Source: a virus
IMG/VR virus record: IMGVR_UViG_3300017971_000280
Location: 1-64,000 of that record
Length of the DNA stretch: 64,000 bases
Strand: one strand, 5' to 3'
In this document: piece by piece, positions 31,183 through 39,399 of the stretch
Layout of the letters: each line of letters begins with the position of its first letter
Position numbering within the stretch: position 1 is the first letter of the stretch
Notes under the pieces: model-generated
What the model saw: the letters and a program-made list of their open reading frames with translations, nothing else
What the model was told of the DNA's origin: nothing
The model's database searches: none
Translations under genes and position numbers: made by a program

Positions 31183-32065
31183 TAGATTAATCTTCTATAA
31201 TCACTATGGTAATGGTGACCTGTTTATAGCTAGGGAATTTGTCAGAGAGATGATGCGAATAATTCCAGCTAAGGAGTATTATTACTCTCATGGCAAAAAT
31301 ATTAGAATGTTTGCTGATTTTCCTGAACTGAAGTTTACTCCGATTACAGACAACCACATTATGAGAAAGCATGGGTATCGTTTAGATGATGATATATACA
31401 TAAATACGTGGTTAGGTGTTGATTCTAACTATGTTACACCCGCAAACTCTTGTTCAATAGATAATTCTTTTAGAATGTACAACGATATTTTACGTGACTT
31501 GGGATTTCCTCTGTTGTCACAATCACTTGAAGAATATCTTCCACGTATTGATTACAGTTTCTTTGACACCGCTCCAGTGGACAAGTTCATAAGAGATAAT
31601 AAGGATAGGCAAATGGTATTCATCGCTAATTGTTTGGTTCAGTCTAACCAAGCGGAGAATTTTGAGTTTGCACCAATTATAACTAGATTATGTGAAGAGC
31701 ATCCTGATATACTCTTTATTATTTCAGACCCAATTAATGAAGTGTTCGATAATTTAGTCACTACGAAGGAGATTACTCAAAGTAAAGATGGATTTGACCT
31801 TAATGAACTTTCATATCTTAGTCTTTTTATCAACCTCTTGGTTGGACGAAGTTCAGGACCACAAATATTTTCTATGGTTTCGGAGAATTGCATGAATCCT
31901 CAAAAAGCTTTCTTATCCTTCACTTACCGTCCAGAAAGTGCTCATATAGTTAGTGGTAAACCACCTATAAAGTCTAAGATTTACTGGAGCAATTTAACAA
32001 GTGACTCAGAGGTATACGCTGTGATATGCAAGGTTTTATGCGATACGGAATTGGAGGTAAAATGA
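31175..32065 (+). CDS. Possible glycosyltransferase (heptosyltransferase-like), 296 aa
   Basis: ATG at 31175 after GGGGTGGAG, overlapping the previous gene by 8 nt. The N-terminus LIFYNHYGNGDLFIAREF resembles the start of GT9-like heptosyltransferases (a G-x-G-D turn then a helix), and NLLVGRSSGPQIFSM resembles their C-terminal donor loop (G-R-S-S-G-P). The fit is loose and other GT-B roles are possible. No membrane segment. Confidence 0.55.
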   Translation: MTNRLIFYNHYGNGDLFIAREFVREMMRIIPAKEYYYSHGKNIRMFADFPELKFTPITDNHIMRKHGYRLDDDIYINTWLGVDSNYVTPANSCSIDNSFRMYNDILRDLGFPLLSQSLEEYLPRIDYSFFDTAPVDKFIRDNKDRQMVFIANCLVQSNQAENFEFAPIITRLCEEHPDILFIISDPINEVFDNLVTTKEITQSKDGFDLNELSYLSLFINLLVGRSSGPQIFSMVSENCMNPQKAFLSFTYRPESAHIVSGKPPIKSKIYWSNLTSDSEVYAVICKVLCDTELEVK

Positions 32066-32994
32066 GTAAAACATTGTTAGGTATGGTGACGTTTGGGAAT
32101 TTGATGTTTAGTAGACTAACAATAGAGTCCATATTAAACACGACTACTAAGCCTCTTGACCTTTTTGTAGTTGTTGGTAAACCTGGTGATACAGAGACTA
32201 TAGAATGGTTAGAGAGTAAGGGTATTCCTCATATTATTCACCCTGAGAACTATGGGTTTCCTTGGGGGCTGAATGACATCTATGATCGTGGATGGAAGGA
32301 AGGTTCTTATGATAACATCATTATTGCTGGTAATGATATTATAGCATACCCAAACGCAATAGATTCACTTATTGAGGTTGCAGATACAACCAAGTATGAG
32401 TGGATTTCAGCTTGTCAGTATGATGTAAAAGCACTACTTAAAGACTTTCCAGAGTGTAGTGACTTTTTCAAAGGTGGTACGTGCCAAATTGATGATGCTG
32501 GATTGGAAAGTAAGTGTTGGGACAAGTTTAAGGGTTATGAAGGTCGTTCTGTTCAAGTTTCTCAACCTGGACTAAGTGACATCCATAACTTGGCACTTTA
32601 TAAGAGAGCAGTTTATGAGAAGGTCGGCTATATTGATGTAAACTTTTATCCAGCATATTATTCAGATAATGACTATGCAAGACGTGGAGTCAATCTAGGT
32701 ATGGCTGACGTAGCTGGTACTTTGTTGAGTGCGGTTTATTTCCATTTTTGGAGTAGAACGATTCATCAAGGTGAAAACATAGTGATGGACAAGCATCACG
32801 CTTATTTTCGTAACAACGCACAATTTTACAATGTCAAATGGGGTGGAGGGTTTGGTCAGGAATCTTATAATATACCATTTGGTGGCAAACATTTTATGTT
32901 AGCTCCAGGTATTACATTAGACCCTACTCTCAATATACAATCAAGAAATAATGAAGAGAGCATTGTAAGATTCTGGAGAAACTTAGCCACTTAA
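32062..32994 (+). CDS. Glycosyltransferase, GT2-like (GT-A fold), 310 aa
   Basis: N-terminal LLGMVTFGNLMFSRLTIESI and LFVVVGKPGDTETIEWLE are the strand-helix pattern of GT2 enzymes. ENYGFPWGLNDIYDRGWKEG, then NIIIAGNDIIAYP, places an N-D near the metal-binding DxD position, and YYSDNDYARR near residue 205 matches the usual ED(Y) acceptor motif. The start at 32062 follows GGAGGTAAA. It ends the glyco cassette. Confidence 0.75.
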   Translation: MSKTLLGMVTFGNLMFSRLTIESILNTTTKPLDLFVVVGKPGDTETIEWLESKGIPHIIHPENYGFPWGLNDIYDRGWKEGSYDNIIIAGNDIIAYPNAIDSLIEVADTTKYEWISACQYDVKALLKDFPECSDFFKGGTCQIDDAGLESKCWDKFKGYEGRSVQVSQPGLSDIHNLALYKRAVYEKVGYIDVNFYPAYYSDNDYARRGVNLGMADVAGTLLSAVYFHFWSRTIHQGENIVMDKHHAYFRNNAQFYNVKWGGGFGQESYNIPFGGKHFMLAPGITLDPTLNIQSRNNEESIVRFWRNLAT

Positions 32995-33004
32995 CGAGGC
33001 TGAA

Positions 33005-33112
33005 GTGAAAGTATGTACGAAATGTAAAAGAGTAGTTGATAATAAAACAGAGAAATGTCCAACATGTGGGAATGATGAATTTCAGACCCTTATGTTCTTG
33101 GAAGGACAGTAG
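33005..33112 (+). CDS. Small zinc-ribbon protein, 35 aa
   Basis: GTG-started frame of 35 codons with CTKCKRVV and CPTCGND, two CxxC knuckles 11 residues apart. It fills the gap between the last glyco gene and the head genes and is followed by AGAGGTGAG for the next start. Very small; supported by the zinc pattern. Confidence 0.5.
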   Translation: MKVCTKCKRVVDNKTEKCPTCGNDEFQTLMFLEGQ

Positions 33113-33123
33113 AGGTGAGTTAA

Positions 33124-33636
33124 ATGCCTTATGGAATAAAAAACGAAACTCCTGAACAGACTAAGTGGATGGAGAAGTGTGTTGATAGTATAAGTGGTAC
33201 TAATAAGAGAACTGGTAAACCTTATACAAAAGGTGAGAAAATAGCCATCTGTAAGGTTCAGTTAAAAAAGACTGGAGCTTCTGAAGACGCTATTAGCGAA
33301 GAGAGTATGAGGGAGCAGTTCTATGAGTTTGAGGACAAAATAAGAGAAGCTCTCTCTCCAATGCGTGACATGGTGCAACCGTCATATGGTCCTTACGTGG
33401 CTGATATTTTTGATGACTATGTTATCGTAGAGAAAGATAATGATTTGTATAAAGTACCTTATACCATGAAGGGTGACGATGTTTCTTTTGATTGGAGCAA
33501 AGCTATTGAAGTGAAGAGAACAACCGTTTATGAACCAGTTGGGGAGGCTGAAAGAGAGATTGTAACTAAAGTACCTTACATACCTAGTAGAGAAGGTGGA
33601 AGAGTTGTTACCTATGGTGGCAGAACTGTAAATTAA
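33124..33636 (+). CDS. Hypothetical head-module protein, 170 aa
   Basis: The N-terminal 50 residues are basic and Gly/Thr rich (GTNKRTGKPYTKGEK). Then a helix (MREQFYEFEDKIREAL) and a C-terminal beta region with DDYVIVEKDNDLYKVPYT, a pattern I have seen in phage capsid-protease or scaffold-associated proteins. It lies at the start of the head block, so an assembly role is likely. The function is not proven. Confidence 0.6.
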   Translation: MPYGIKNETPEQTKWMEKCVDSISGTNKRTGKPYTKGEKIAICKVQLKKTGASEDAISEESMREQFYEFEDKIREALSPMRDMVQPSYGPYVADIFDDYVIVEKDNDLYKVPYTMKGDDVSFDWSKAIEVKRTTVYEPVGEAEREIVTKVPYIPSREGGRVVTYGGRTVN

Positions 33637-33654
33637 GCTGAAAGGAGTGGATTT

Positions 33655-34809
33655 ATGAAAGTACTTTGGATAGGAGATGCCATAGTTAACAGTGGGTTCT
33701 CAGTGGTTACTCATGGTATCTGTAATGAGTTAGCTGAAAAGTGTGACTTGGTAGTGTATGGTGTTCGTTATGATGGTAGATTAAGACATAAGTGTAGCTA
33801 TCATGTATATCCTGGGCAACGTGATGGAGACATGTACGGCTTTGAATTTGCCGCACAAGTTGCACTTCAAGAAGACCCCGATGTTATAGTAGTATTCAAT
33901 GATGACCACATTGTTAATTTGTATATTGATGCCCTTCGTGTATCAGGGGAGAGACATGGTTCTAGGGCTAGAATAGTTCCTCTTTTTCCTGTTAATTTGC
34001 TTCCTCTTAATAAAGATATAATGTTTTACTTTTCAGTTAAGGGAGTCGAGCAGATTATGACTTATACCAATTTTTCTAAACACAAAATTGAGGAAATCAA
34101 CCCAAATCTAAAGATTAGTCCTATTTATCATGGTGTGGACAGTAGTTTGTATTTCCCTATAATTAATGCTAAACATGAGTTGGGGGTTAAAAATGATTTT
34201 ATCGTTGGTAATGTCAACTCTAATACTTACAGAAAACGTCTCGACTTGTTTTTAGAAGGATTTGCTAAATTTGCTAAAGGTAAAACTGATGTAAAGTGTC
34301 TCATTCATGCAAGTACCCACGAAAAAGCATACGATTTACCATCTTTAGCAAGTGACTTTGGGATTGTGGATAAGGTTATATTAAGTACTGGTAACCTAAC
34401 TGTAGATAAGTTAAATGTCCTTTATAATGTAATGGATGTTAATACCAACACGTCACTTGGTGAAGGATTCGGTCTTTCCCTTGTAGAAGGAGCGGCTTGT
34501 GGTATTCCTATCCTATGTGCTGAACATGGTAATCTAAAAGATATTTGGGGTAAAAATGCTGACTATATTAAGATAGAGCGTTCTGAGTATATCGCTGGAA
34601 CTATGTGGAAAGGTGATGTAATAAGCACTGATGACTTTGCTGAGAAGTTGAATAGGTTCTACGAAGACCGTTCTTATTTGGCGGAGCGTAAAGAAGCTAT
34701 TCTTGAGGTTAGCAAAGACACTAAATTCCAGTGGTCAACCATATCAGATAAGGTAATGAAGGTACTTATTAGTGCAAACAAAGGAAGATTGAGCTTTGTC
34801 TCTCAATAA
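33655..34809 (+). CDS. GT4 glycosyltransferase, 384 aa, embedded in head genes
   Basis: GT-B fold with LWIGDAIVNSGFSVVTHG at the N-terminus (acceptor domain), HGVDSSLYFP at the linker, and SLGEGFGLSLVEGAACGIPI, the E-x7-E motif that binds the donor nucleotide sugar. It is a paralogue of the gene at 40132-41442, sharing LWIGD, YGF and GEGFGLS blocks. It lies between head-module genes, which fits late expression and a virion protein as target. Acceptor unknown. Confidence 0.85.
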   Translation: MKVLWIGDAIVNSGFSVVTHGICNELAEKCDLVVYGVRYDGRLRHKCSYHVYPGQRDGDMYGFEFAAQVALQEDPDVIVVFNDDHIVNLYIDALRVSGERHGSRARIVPLFPVNLLPLNKDIMFYFSVKGVEQIMTYTNFSKHKIEEINPNLKISPIYHGVDSSLYFPIINAKHELGVKNDFIVGNVNSNTYRKRLDLFLEGFAKFAKGKTDVKCLIHASTHEKAYDLPSLASDFGIVDKVILSTGNLTVDKLNVLYNVMDVNTNTSLGEGFGLSLVEGAACGIPILCAEHGNLKDIWGKNADYIKIERSEYIAGTMWKGDVISTDDFAEKLNRFYEDRSYLAERKEAILEVSKDTKFQWSTISDKVMKVLISANKGRLSFVSQ

Positions 34810-34846
34810 TCATGATTTATTTTAGATTATTTTTAAAATTCTTGCC

Positions 34847-34892
34847 AAAAAAGTGGTCTGATGGCGTACTTTTCGTTAGTGATCGATCAGGG
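34847..34892 (+). promoter_or_regulatory. 46-bp composite element, copy 2, before the head protease candidate
   Basis: AAAAAAGTGGTCTGATG (34847-34863), ten unlike bases, CGTTAGTGATCGATCAGGG (34874-34892). Same layout as at 12175-12220. It lies 50 bp before the ATG at 34942 in the gap 34810-34941, where a GCCC-GTTT-GGGC hairpin (34909-34920) also occurs. An in-frame ATG at 34861 lies inside the element and would be an unlikely start. Confidence 0.65.
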
Positions 34893-34941
34893 AAGCCTAA
34901 CACTTGTATGCCCGTTTGGGCAAGTTAAACGGAGTATTAGT

Positions 34942-35538
34942 ATGGATGAAAAAGAAACTAAGTTTACAATAAGTCTTAACTTCATCGAAGATGGTGATTT
35001 AGCCCAAGCTGGTATTCCTGATGAGTATAAGAACCCTTTGTTGACGTGGGTGCGGTTCATCTTCACGGATGACCAACCAAACGCAAACAATCAAGGAATT
35101 GGGCAAGATGAGTTCGGAAATCTCATTAAGTCCATGTCTTATATGCCAATCAAAGCTAACTTCGATTCTGAATTCGGACTTGAGGGACACTCTGATGCTC
35201 TTATAATTGGATGTATTAAACAAGGACAACAACAGGGAAATACGGTGGTTGCTATTGGTGCAGTCTACCATGATGAGTTCCCTGATATTGTTGACTTCTT
35301 TAAGAAAGAAATGAATGAGGGCGGAAGTGTTGATTTCTCTTGGGAAATAAGATATAAAGATTCAGAAGAAAGAGATGGTGTCGAGTGGCTAAAGGAAATA
35401 ACAACTAAAGCTGTGACGGCTGTTCAACACCCTGCTTACCAAGGTAGGACACCGTTAGTTTCTATCAGTGCAAAGGATTTAATCCAATTGATAGATGAAG
35501 AGCTAAAGGATAGAAAAGAAACTGAGGTGGTTAAATGA
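34942..35538 (+). CDS. Prohead protease candidate (XkdF-like), 198 aa
   Basis: I start at MDEKETKFT after CGGAG; a longer frame to 34861 runs through a repeated non-coding element. LEGHSDALIIGCI and GGSVDFSWEI supply a His and Ser in the order of capsid-maturation serine proteases, with IKANFDSEFGLEGH and AVQHPAYQGRTP as further conserved-looking blocks. It is followed by a coiled scaffold candidate, the usual order. Similar PBSX XkdF proteins are known from head operons. Catalytic roles are inferred. Confidence 0.6.
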   Translation: MDEKETKFTISLNFIEDGDLAQAGIPDEYKNPLLTWVRFIFTDDQPNANNQGIGQDEFGNLIKSMSYMPIKANFDSEFGLEGHSDALIIGCIKQGQQQGNTVVAIGAVYHDEFPDIVDFFKKEMNEGGSVDFSWEIRYKDSEERDGVEWLKEITTKAVTAVQHPAYQGRTPLVSISAKDLIQLIDEELKDRKETEVVK

Positions 35539-36503
35539 ATAGATTGTTAGACCTAAGTGGTGTATCTACTCCTCAGTTATTGGAGATTAAGAAGGTATTG
35601 AGTGCTGGCGTTCCTGCTCAGGCAGAAGATACTAGCACAGTAGCTCAGGATTATCTTTGTCATAAAAGTCCTCCAAAGGGTTATCCCAAGGAGAAAGGAC
35701 AATACGGTGACCCCGAATGTTACAGATACCCACTTAACACAAAAGCTAGATGTTTAGCCGCTTGGAGATACGTTCACCAAGAGCAAAATAAATCCATCTT
35801 GGGTGGTAAGTTCAAGAAGGTAGAAAGCAAAATTAAAAGTTATGCCAAACGGCATTTCAACCTGGATCTTCAGGTTGGCGAGTCAGAAGAGTTCGATTGG
35901 GAAAAGGCATTCATGGAGTTCTATGATGCAGAGACAATGGGCGAGCGTTGCGAGCTTATTGAGCTTGAACCAGAAGACTCTGAAGAGGCATCAAACCGTG
36001 AGGGAGTAGAAATTATGGACTACACAAAAGAACAGATAGAAGCTCTTGAACAGGAGAATAAGTCTTTGAAGGGCGACAATGAGACCTTGACGAAAGAAAA
36101 GGAAACTTGGGCTACTGAAAAGGCTGAGTTAGAGGAAAAAGCTTCTCAGGTTGAGACTCTTACAACAGAGATTAAAACCATGACGGACGAGCTTGAGACT
36201 CTACGCACGTTCAAGAAAGAAACTGATGAAGCCGCAGAAAGAGCGGAAAAAATTAAGGGTATCAAGGCTAAGTTAGACGAAGCCGAGCTTGATGCTGACG
36301 TGGAAACGGACGCTGATTACTGGTTGAGTATGACTGATGAGACTCTTGAGAAGACAATCGCAAAAATGAGCGATTTGAAAAAGGGGACACAGGCTTCAGC
36401 AAGTATGAAAGTTCCCCCTGTTAATAGCGGAGACGAGTCTGATGCAAGATCTATTGTTTCAGATGGTCTGAAAGAACTAAAACAGGCGAAGGACAAGAAA
36501 TAG
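35535..36503 (+). CDS. Scaffold candidate with DUF6582-like N-terminal region, 322 aa
   Basis: The N-terminal 120 residues include YGDPECYRYPLNTKARC and KKVESKIKSYAKRHF, matching a DUF6582-type domain seen in phage head proteins. Residues 165-240 are a long coiled coil (EQENKSLKGDNETLTKEKET). The end is polar and likely disordered. The layout of a disordered, coiled, acidic protein placed between a protease candidate and a capsid candidate is that of scaffolds. It overlaps the previous gene by 4 nt. Confidence 0.7.
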   Translation: MNRLLDLSGVSTPQLLEIKKVLSAGVPAQAEDTSTVAQDYLCHKSPPKGYPKEKGQYGDPECYRYPLNTKARCLAAWRYVHQEQNKSILGGKFKKVESKIKSYAKRHFNLDLQVGESEEFDWEKAFMEFYDAETMGERCELIELEPEDSEEASNREGVEIMDYTKEQIEALEQENKSLKGDNETLTKEKETWATEKAELEEKASQVETLTTEIKTMTDELETLRTFKKETDEAAERAEKIKGIKAKLDEAELDADVETDADYWLSMTDETLEKTIAKMSDLKKGTQASASMKVPPVNSGDESDARSIVSDGLKELKQAKDKK

Positions 36504-36521
36504 TCTTAGAGAGGTATTCTA

Positions 36522-37121
36522 ATGGGAGTAGAAATTAGATTAAGAGGTACAGCTATCGCTTGTATAGCACAAGAAGACATTCAGGCAGGACTTGCTGTTA
36601 AACTTGGAGCCGCTAGTAACGCACCTAGAGTGTTGGCTGGAAATGCAGACCCAGATCCAAGACTACAGGGCGGAATCTACAACGTTTTGCAGGGTGCTTC
36701 AAAGCCTACATCAGATGATGATGCAACGGCTAAGTATGTAGCCGCATTCCGTGTATACAATGAGAAACCTCCACTTTACCAGTCTCTACCTACACAGGAT
36801 ATTGGCAATAGCACAGTACCATATACGTTGAGAGAGTTCATTGCGGGTCAAGAAAACTTACCTGCCGATGTTAACCTAAAAATGGTCGTTCCAAGATTGA
36901 AGGAAGATGCCACAATTCCTTCTGGTGCATTGATGTTGGCATATGACGAAGGTATTTACACCGTAACAAGTGGATGCTTCGTTGCTGGCACATACACAAT
37001 TGGAAATGCTATAAGTGTGAAGAGTGGTGGTCAGTGGTACGAAGGTGCTGGTGGTCAGGTTGGTATTGTTTTCGAACAAAATACAACCAAGAACACACTA
37101 ACAATCAAGACTTCACAATAA
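36522..37121 (+). CDS. Head decoration protein candidate, 199 aa
   Basis: A beta-rich protein without charged helices: VEIRLRGTAIACIAQEDIQA near the start and QVGIVFEQNTTKNTLTIK at the end. It lies between scaffold and major capsid candidates, the place where decoration proteins are usual, and is followed by a strong hairpin as are other abundant products. No specific family is certain. Confidence 0.6.
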   Translation: MGVEIRLRGTAIACIAQEDIQAGLAVKLGAASNAPRVLAGNADPDPRLQGGIYNVLQGASKPTSDDDATAKYVAAFRVYNEKPPLYQSLPTQDIGNSTVPYTLREFIAGQENLPADVNLKMVVPRLKEDATIPSGALMLAYDEGIYTVTSGCFVAGTYTIGNAISVKSGGQWYEGAGGQVGIVFEQNTTKNTLTIKTSQ

Positions 37122-37137
37122 GTGGGAAGCTAAATAT

Positions 37138-37159
37138 GGGGAGGGTTAATCCCCTCCCC
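37138..37159 (+). other. Strong intercistronic hairpin
   Basis: GGGGAGGG (37138-37145), loop TTAATC, CCCTCCCC (37152-37159). No T tract follows, so it is a weak candidate for a terminator. Similar G-rich stems lie after the capsid (38115) and next gene (38740). Confidence 0.75.
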
Positions 37160-37177
37160 GAATAGGTGAAAATAAAA

Positions 37178-38098
37178 ATGGACGAACAAAAGTTTAAAGA
37201 AGCTGTTGCTCAGATAGCAAAAAGTGATAAGAGAGCACTGGCTGAACTTATTGTCGAATACGTTGACCCTAAGCATGTTACTCAGGACATCGTAGGTATG
37301 TTCCTAAATACTAGGAGCTTAAATCCTGGTGATGCTCTAGTAAAGAAAGTTAGAAGGGGTATTGAAGTTCGTCAGTTAGTTCCTGGTCAGGATACTCTTG
37401 CTAGCCAAATCACAGTGAAAGAAGTTGTAACTTACAACTTGGACACAGCTTACGCAGAAGTTGCCCACAATGAGTGGGAGGTAGAGTCAGGTGAAATTGG
37501 CACTGTTGACGAAATAAGACGTGAGATGATGGCGAAACTGTCAGACTTTTACGTTGTTAAGGTTATGAATGCGTTATATACGTTAGCTACGATTAACGAT
37601 AGCACAAACTTCTGGTATGTTACCGCTCCTATAACAAGAAGCACACTAGAAGATGCTATTGATAGCATTGCTGATATAGCTGGAAATGTCAAGGCTGTGG
37701 TTGGTAGAAGGACTGCTTTAGCTCCTATCACAAAGTTCGCTGGATATAGGGTTGGCGTTGGTGCTACCGAGGCGGCTGGTTCAGCCGTACCTGTATCAAG
37801 TGCTCTGGAAGAGATTAGGAGAACTGGTTGGTTTGGCATCTACTACGGTGCAAACTTCATCAGCTTAGAGCAAGTCTATGACAACCCATATGACAGAAAC
37901 GGATTAATCAAGGATAACCTAATAACCGTGATTGGTGATAATTGTGGTGAGTTTATTACTTACGGAGACGTAAGGGAAGACCAGTGGACCGATATGGTTA
38001 CTGCTCCTCCAACTTGGCACATTAGAATCTATCAACAGTTCGGTCTCCTATTTGACCGTATGGAAAATGTGGGCATCATAAGAACTGACTCACCGTAA
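37178..38098 (+). CDS. Major capsid protein candidate (HK97-fold), 306 aa
   Basis: Structural shell protein. It follows scaffold and decoration candidates, has about 300 residues, and shows alternating strands and helices, with VKKVRRGIEVRQLVPGQDT near the N-arm and DNLITVIGDNCGEFITYGD and WTDMVTAPPTWHIRIYQQFG at the end, as in capsid A and P domains. ATG at 37178, after AGGTGAAAA; a GTG 12 nt earlier is possible. Flanking hairpins suggest high expression. Fold assignment is by position and pattern. Confidence 0.75.
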   Translation: MDEQKFKEAVAQIAKSDKRALAELIVEYVDPKHVTQDIVGMFLNTRSLNPGDALVKKVRRGIEVRQLVPGQDTLASQITVKEVVTYNLDTAYAEVAHNEWEVESGEIGTVDEIRREMMAKLSDFYVVKVMNALYTLATINDSTNFWYVTAPITRSTLEDAIDSIADIAGNVKAVVGRRTALAPITKFAGYRVGVGATEAAGSAVPVSSALEEIRRTGWFGIYYGANFISLEQVYDNPYDRNGLIKDNLITVIGDNCGEFITYGDVREDQWTDMVTAPPTWHIRIYQQFGLLFDRMENVGIIRTDSP

Positions 38099-38114
38099 AC
38101 GATGAGTAAATAGT

Positions 38115-38138
38115 GGGGGGAGCTAAATTACTCCCCCC
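38115..38138 (+). other. Strong intercistronic hairpin
   Basis: GGGGGGAG (38115-38122), loop CTAAATTA, CTCCCCCC (38131-38138), in the 104-bp gap after the capsid gene. It is followed by TATTAG, not by a T tract. Confidence 0.8.
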
Positions 38139-38202
38139 TATTAGAAACTGGATGGAAGAGAGGTTCAGAAGTTCAGTATAAAAATCATAAAGGAGATATA
38201 CA

Positions 38203-38706
38203 ATGGAAGACAAAAAGTATCCAAGAATTTTCAAGAAAGCTATTAAGGGTTCAGTGGGTGGTACATTTATCAACACAAGAGGAGAAGTAGAAGAGTTTCT
38301 TCTAAAAGGTGACCCAAATACGAAAGATGTTGAGCAGATAACTGTAGAAGTTCAAGATGCGGAAGCTGAGAAGTTCTTTATAAAGAACAACAAAATCGCA
38401 ATAGTCAATGGCTATTTAGTCGAGGTAACCGAAGGTTATGAAATGACTTTGGATGAAGTAAATGCGGTTAGTGATGGATTTTTGAAGGACTTATTAAGGT
38501 CACCTTACGCAAAAATGAAGAAAAGAGTAGAAGAATTTACGTCACCTGTCCCTGTGGATAGATTGCTCACCTTTGCTTTAGAGGCTAATAAGCCGTTCAA
38601 GACTATCGAGTTCTTGAAGGCATCCTTGAATAAGTTTAATGAAAGAGGTGGAGTACCCAACGTAGCTGAAATTGGTGGTGTGAAGATTGGTGGTTCTACA
38701 CAATAG
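38203..38706 (+). CDS. Hypothetical head/neck protein, 167 aa
   Basis: ATG with AAAGGAGATATACA. The N-terminal half is beta-rich (VEQITVEVQDAEAEKFFI) and the C-terminal half helical (LLTFALEANKPFKTIEFLKA), ending Gly-rich. It directly follows the capsid gene, where neck or head-completion proteins are coded. No family recognised. Confidence 0.6.
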   Translation: MEDKKYPRIFKKAIKGSVGGTFINTRGEVEEFLLKGDPNTKDVEQITVEVQDAEAEKFFIKNNKIAIVNGYLVEVTEGYEMTLDEVNAVSDGFLKDLLRSPYAKMKKRVEEFTSPVPVDRLLTFALEANKPFKTIEFLKASLNKFNERGGVPNVAEIGGVKIGGSTQ

Positions 38707-38739
38707 AATAAATTACACACAACCTCAAGAAAAAATAGC

Positions 38740-38758
38740 GGGGGAGAAAACCTCCCCC
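38740..38758 (+). other. Strong intercistronic hairpin
   Basis: GGGGGAG (38740-38746), loop AAAAC, CTCCCCC (38752-38758), followed by AATCGG. Third of three G-rich stems flanking head genes. Confidence 0.75.
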
Positions 38759-38774
38759 AATCGGAGCAGAGCGG

Positions 38775-39263
38775 ATGCCAGAGACGACAACGTTAGCATA
38801 TTTAATACCTCAATTTAGGAGACATCTATCAGACTATACGTCTCCTTACACCTATGATGATGCCACGTTATCTGGTTTTCTATTCGACTCTATTAAAGCA
38901 TTAGGACACAGATGGAATAATAAGTATTACGTTGCCACTGTAGCTGGTGTTTCTGATTTGATTGTCAGAAACGAGAATTTCAACTTATTTGATTTTTCCG
39001 AACCTCCAGTTATCCAGACTCAAGATGAGCGAGCTATCATTTTACAAGCTTCTGTTATTATAAAGAGTAGCACGAAGTGGAGTGAATCTGGTAGTGCTGT
39101 TAATTGGAGAGACGATGAAATCTCATACTCTAATGTTCAGTCAGCAAGACAAAGAAGCTCAACATTAGAGGATGATATAAAAGAATTGAATGAATTATTC
39201 CCTGTTAAGTTAGCCCAATCTAAGTATGGTAGATTGTATGGCTGGACTAGAGACTGGCAATAA
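38775..39263 (+). CDS. Head-tail adaptor candidate, 162 aa
   Basis: N-terminal YLIPQFRRHLSDYTSPYTYD, then FDSIKALGHRWNNKYYV, a helical pattern like gp6/connector proteins of siphoviruses that bind below the portal. The C-terminal third is helical and charged. Position between capsid and neck genes agrees. Confidence 0.6.
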   Translation: MPETTTLAYLIPQFRRHLSDYTSPYTYDDATLSGFLFDSIKALGHRWNNKYYVATVAGVSDLIVRNENFNLFDFSEPPVIQTQDERAIILQASVIIKSSTKWSESGSAVNWRDDEISYSNVQSARQRSSTLEDDIKELNELFPVKLAQSKYGRLYGWTRDWQ

Positions 39264-39272
39264 TTTATTAGC

Positions 39273-39353
39273 GGTATTAAGTGGATGTCCTTAATGCCAG
39301 ATGTCGGATGATAAATCTATGTTCACGGTATCAAGTACTGACTTTGACACCGT
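39273..39353 (+). other. Two hairpins in the 136-bp gap before the phosphoesterase gene
   Basis: GGTATTAAG (39273-39281) pairs with CTTAATGCC (39290-39298). ACGGT (39325-39329) with ACCGT (39349-39353) encloses a TCAAGT / ACTTTGA stem. The second is followed by an A/T-rich stretch (TTAATATATTT), so it may be a weak terminator or processing site. Confidence 0.5.
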
Positions 39354-39399
39354 TTAATATATTTAAAATAGTTACGTTGAGTTAAAAAGGAGAGGAATT

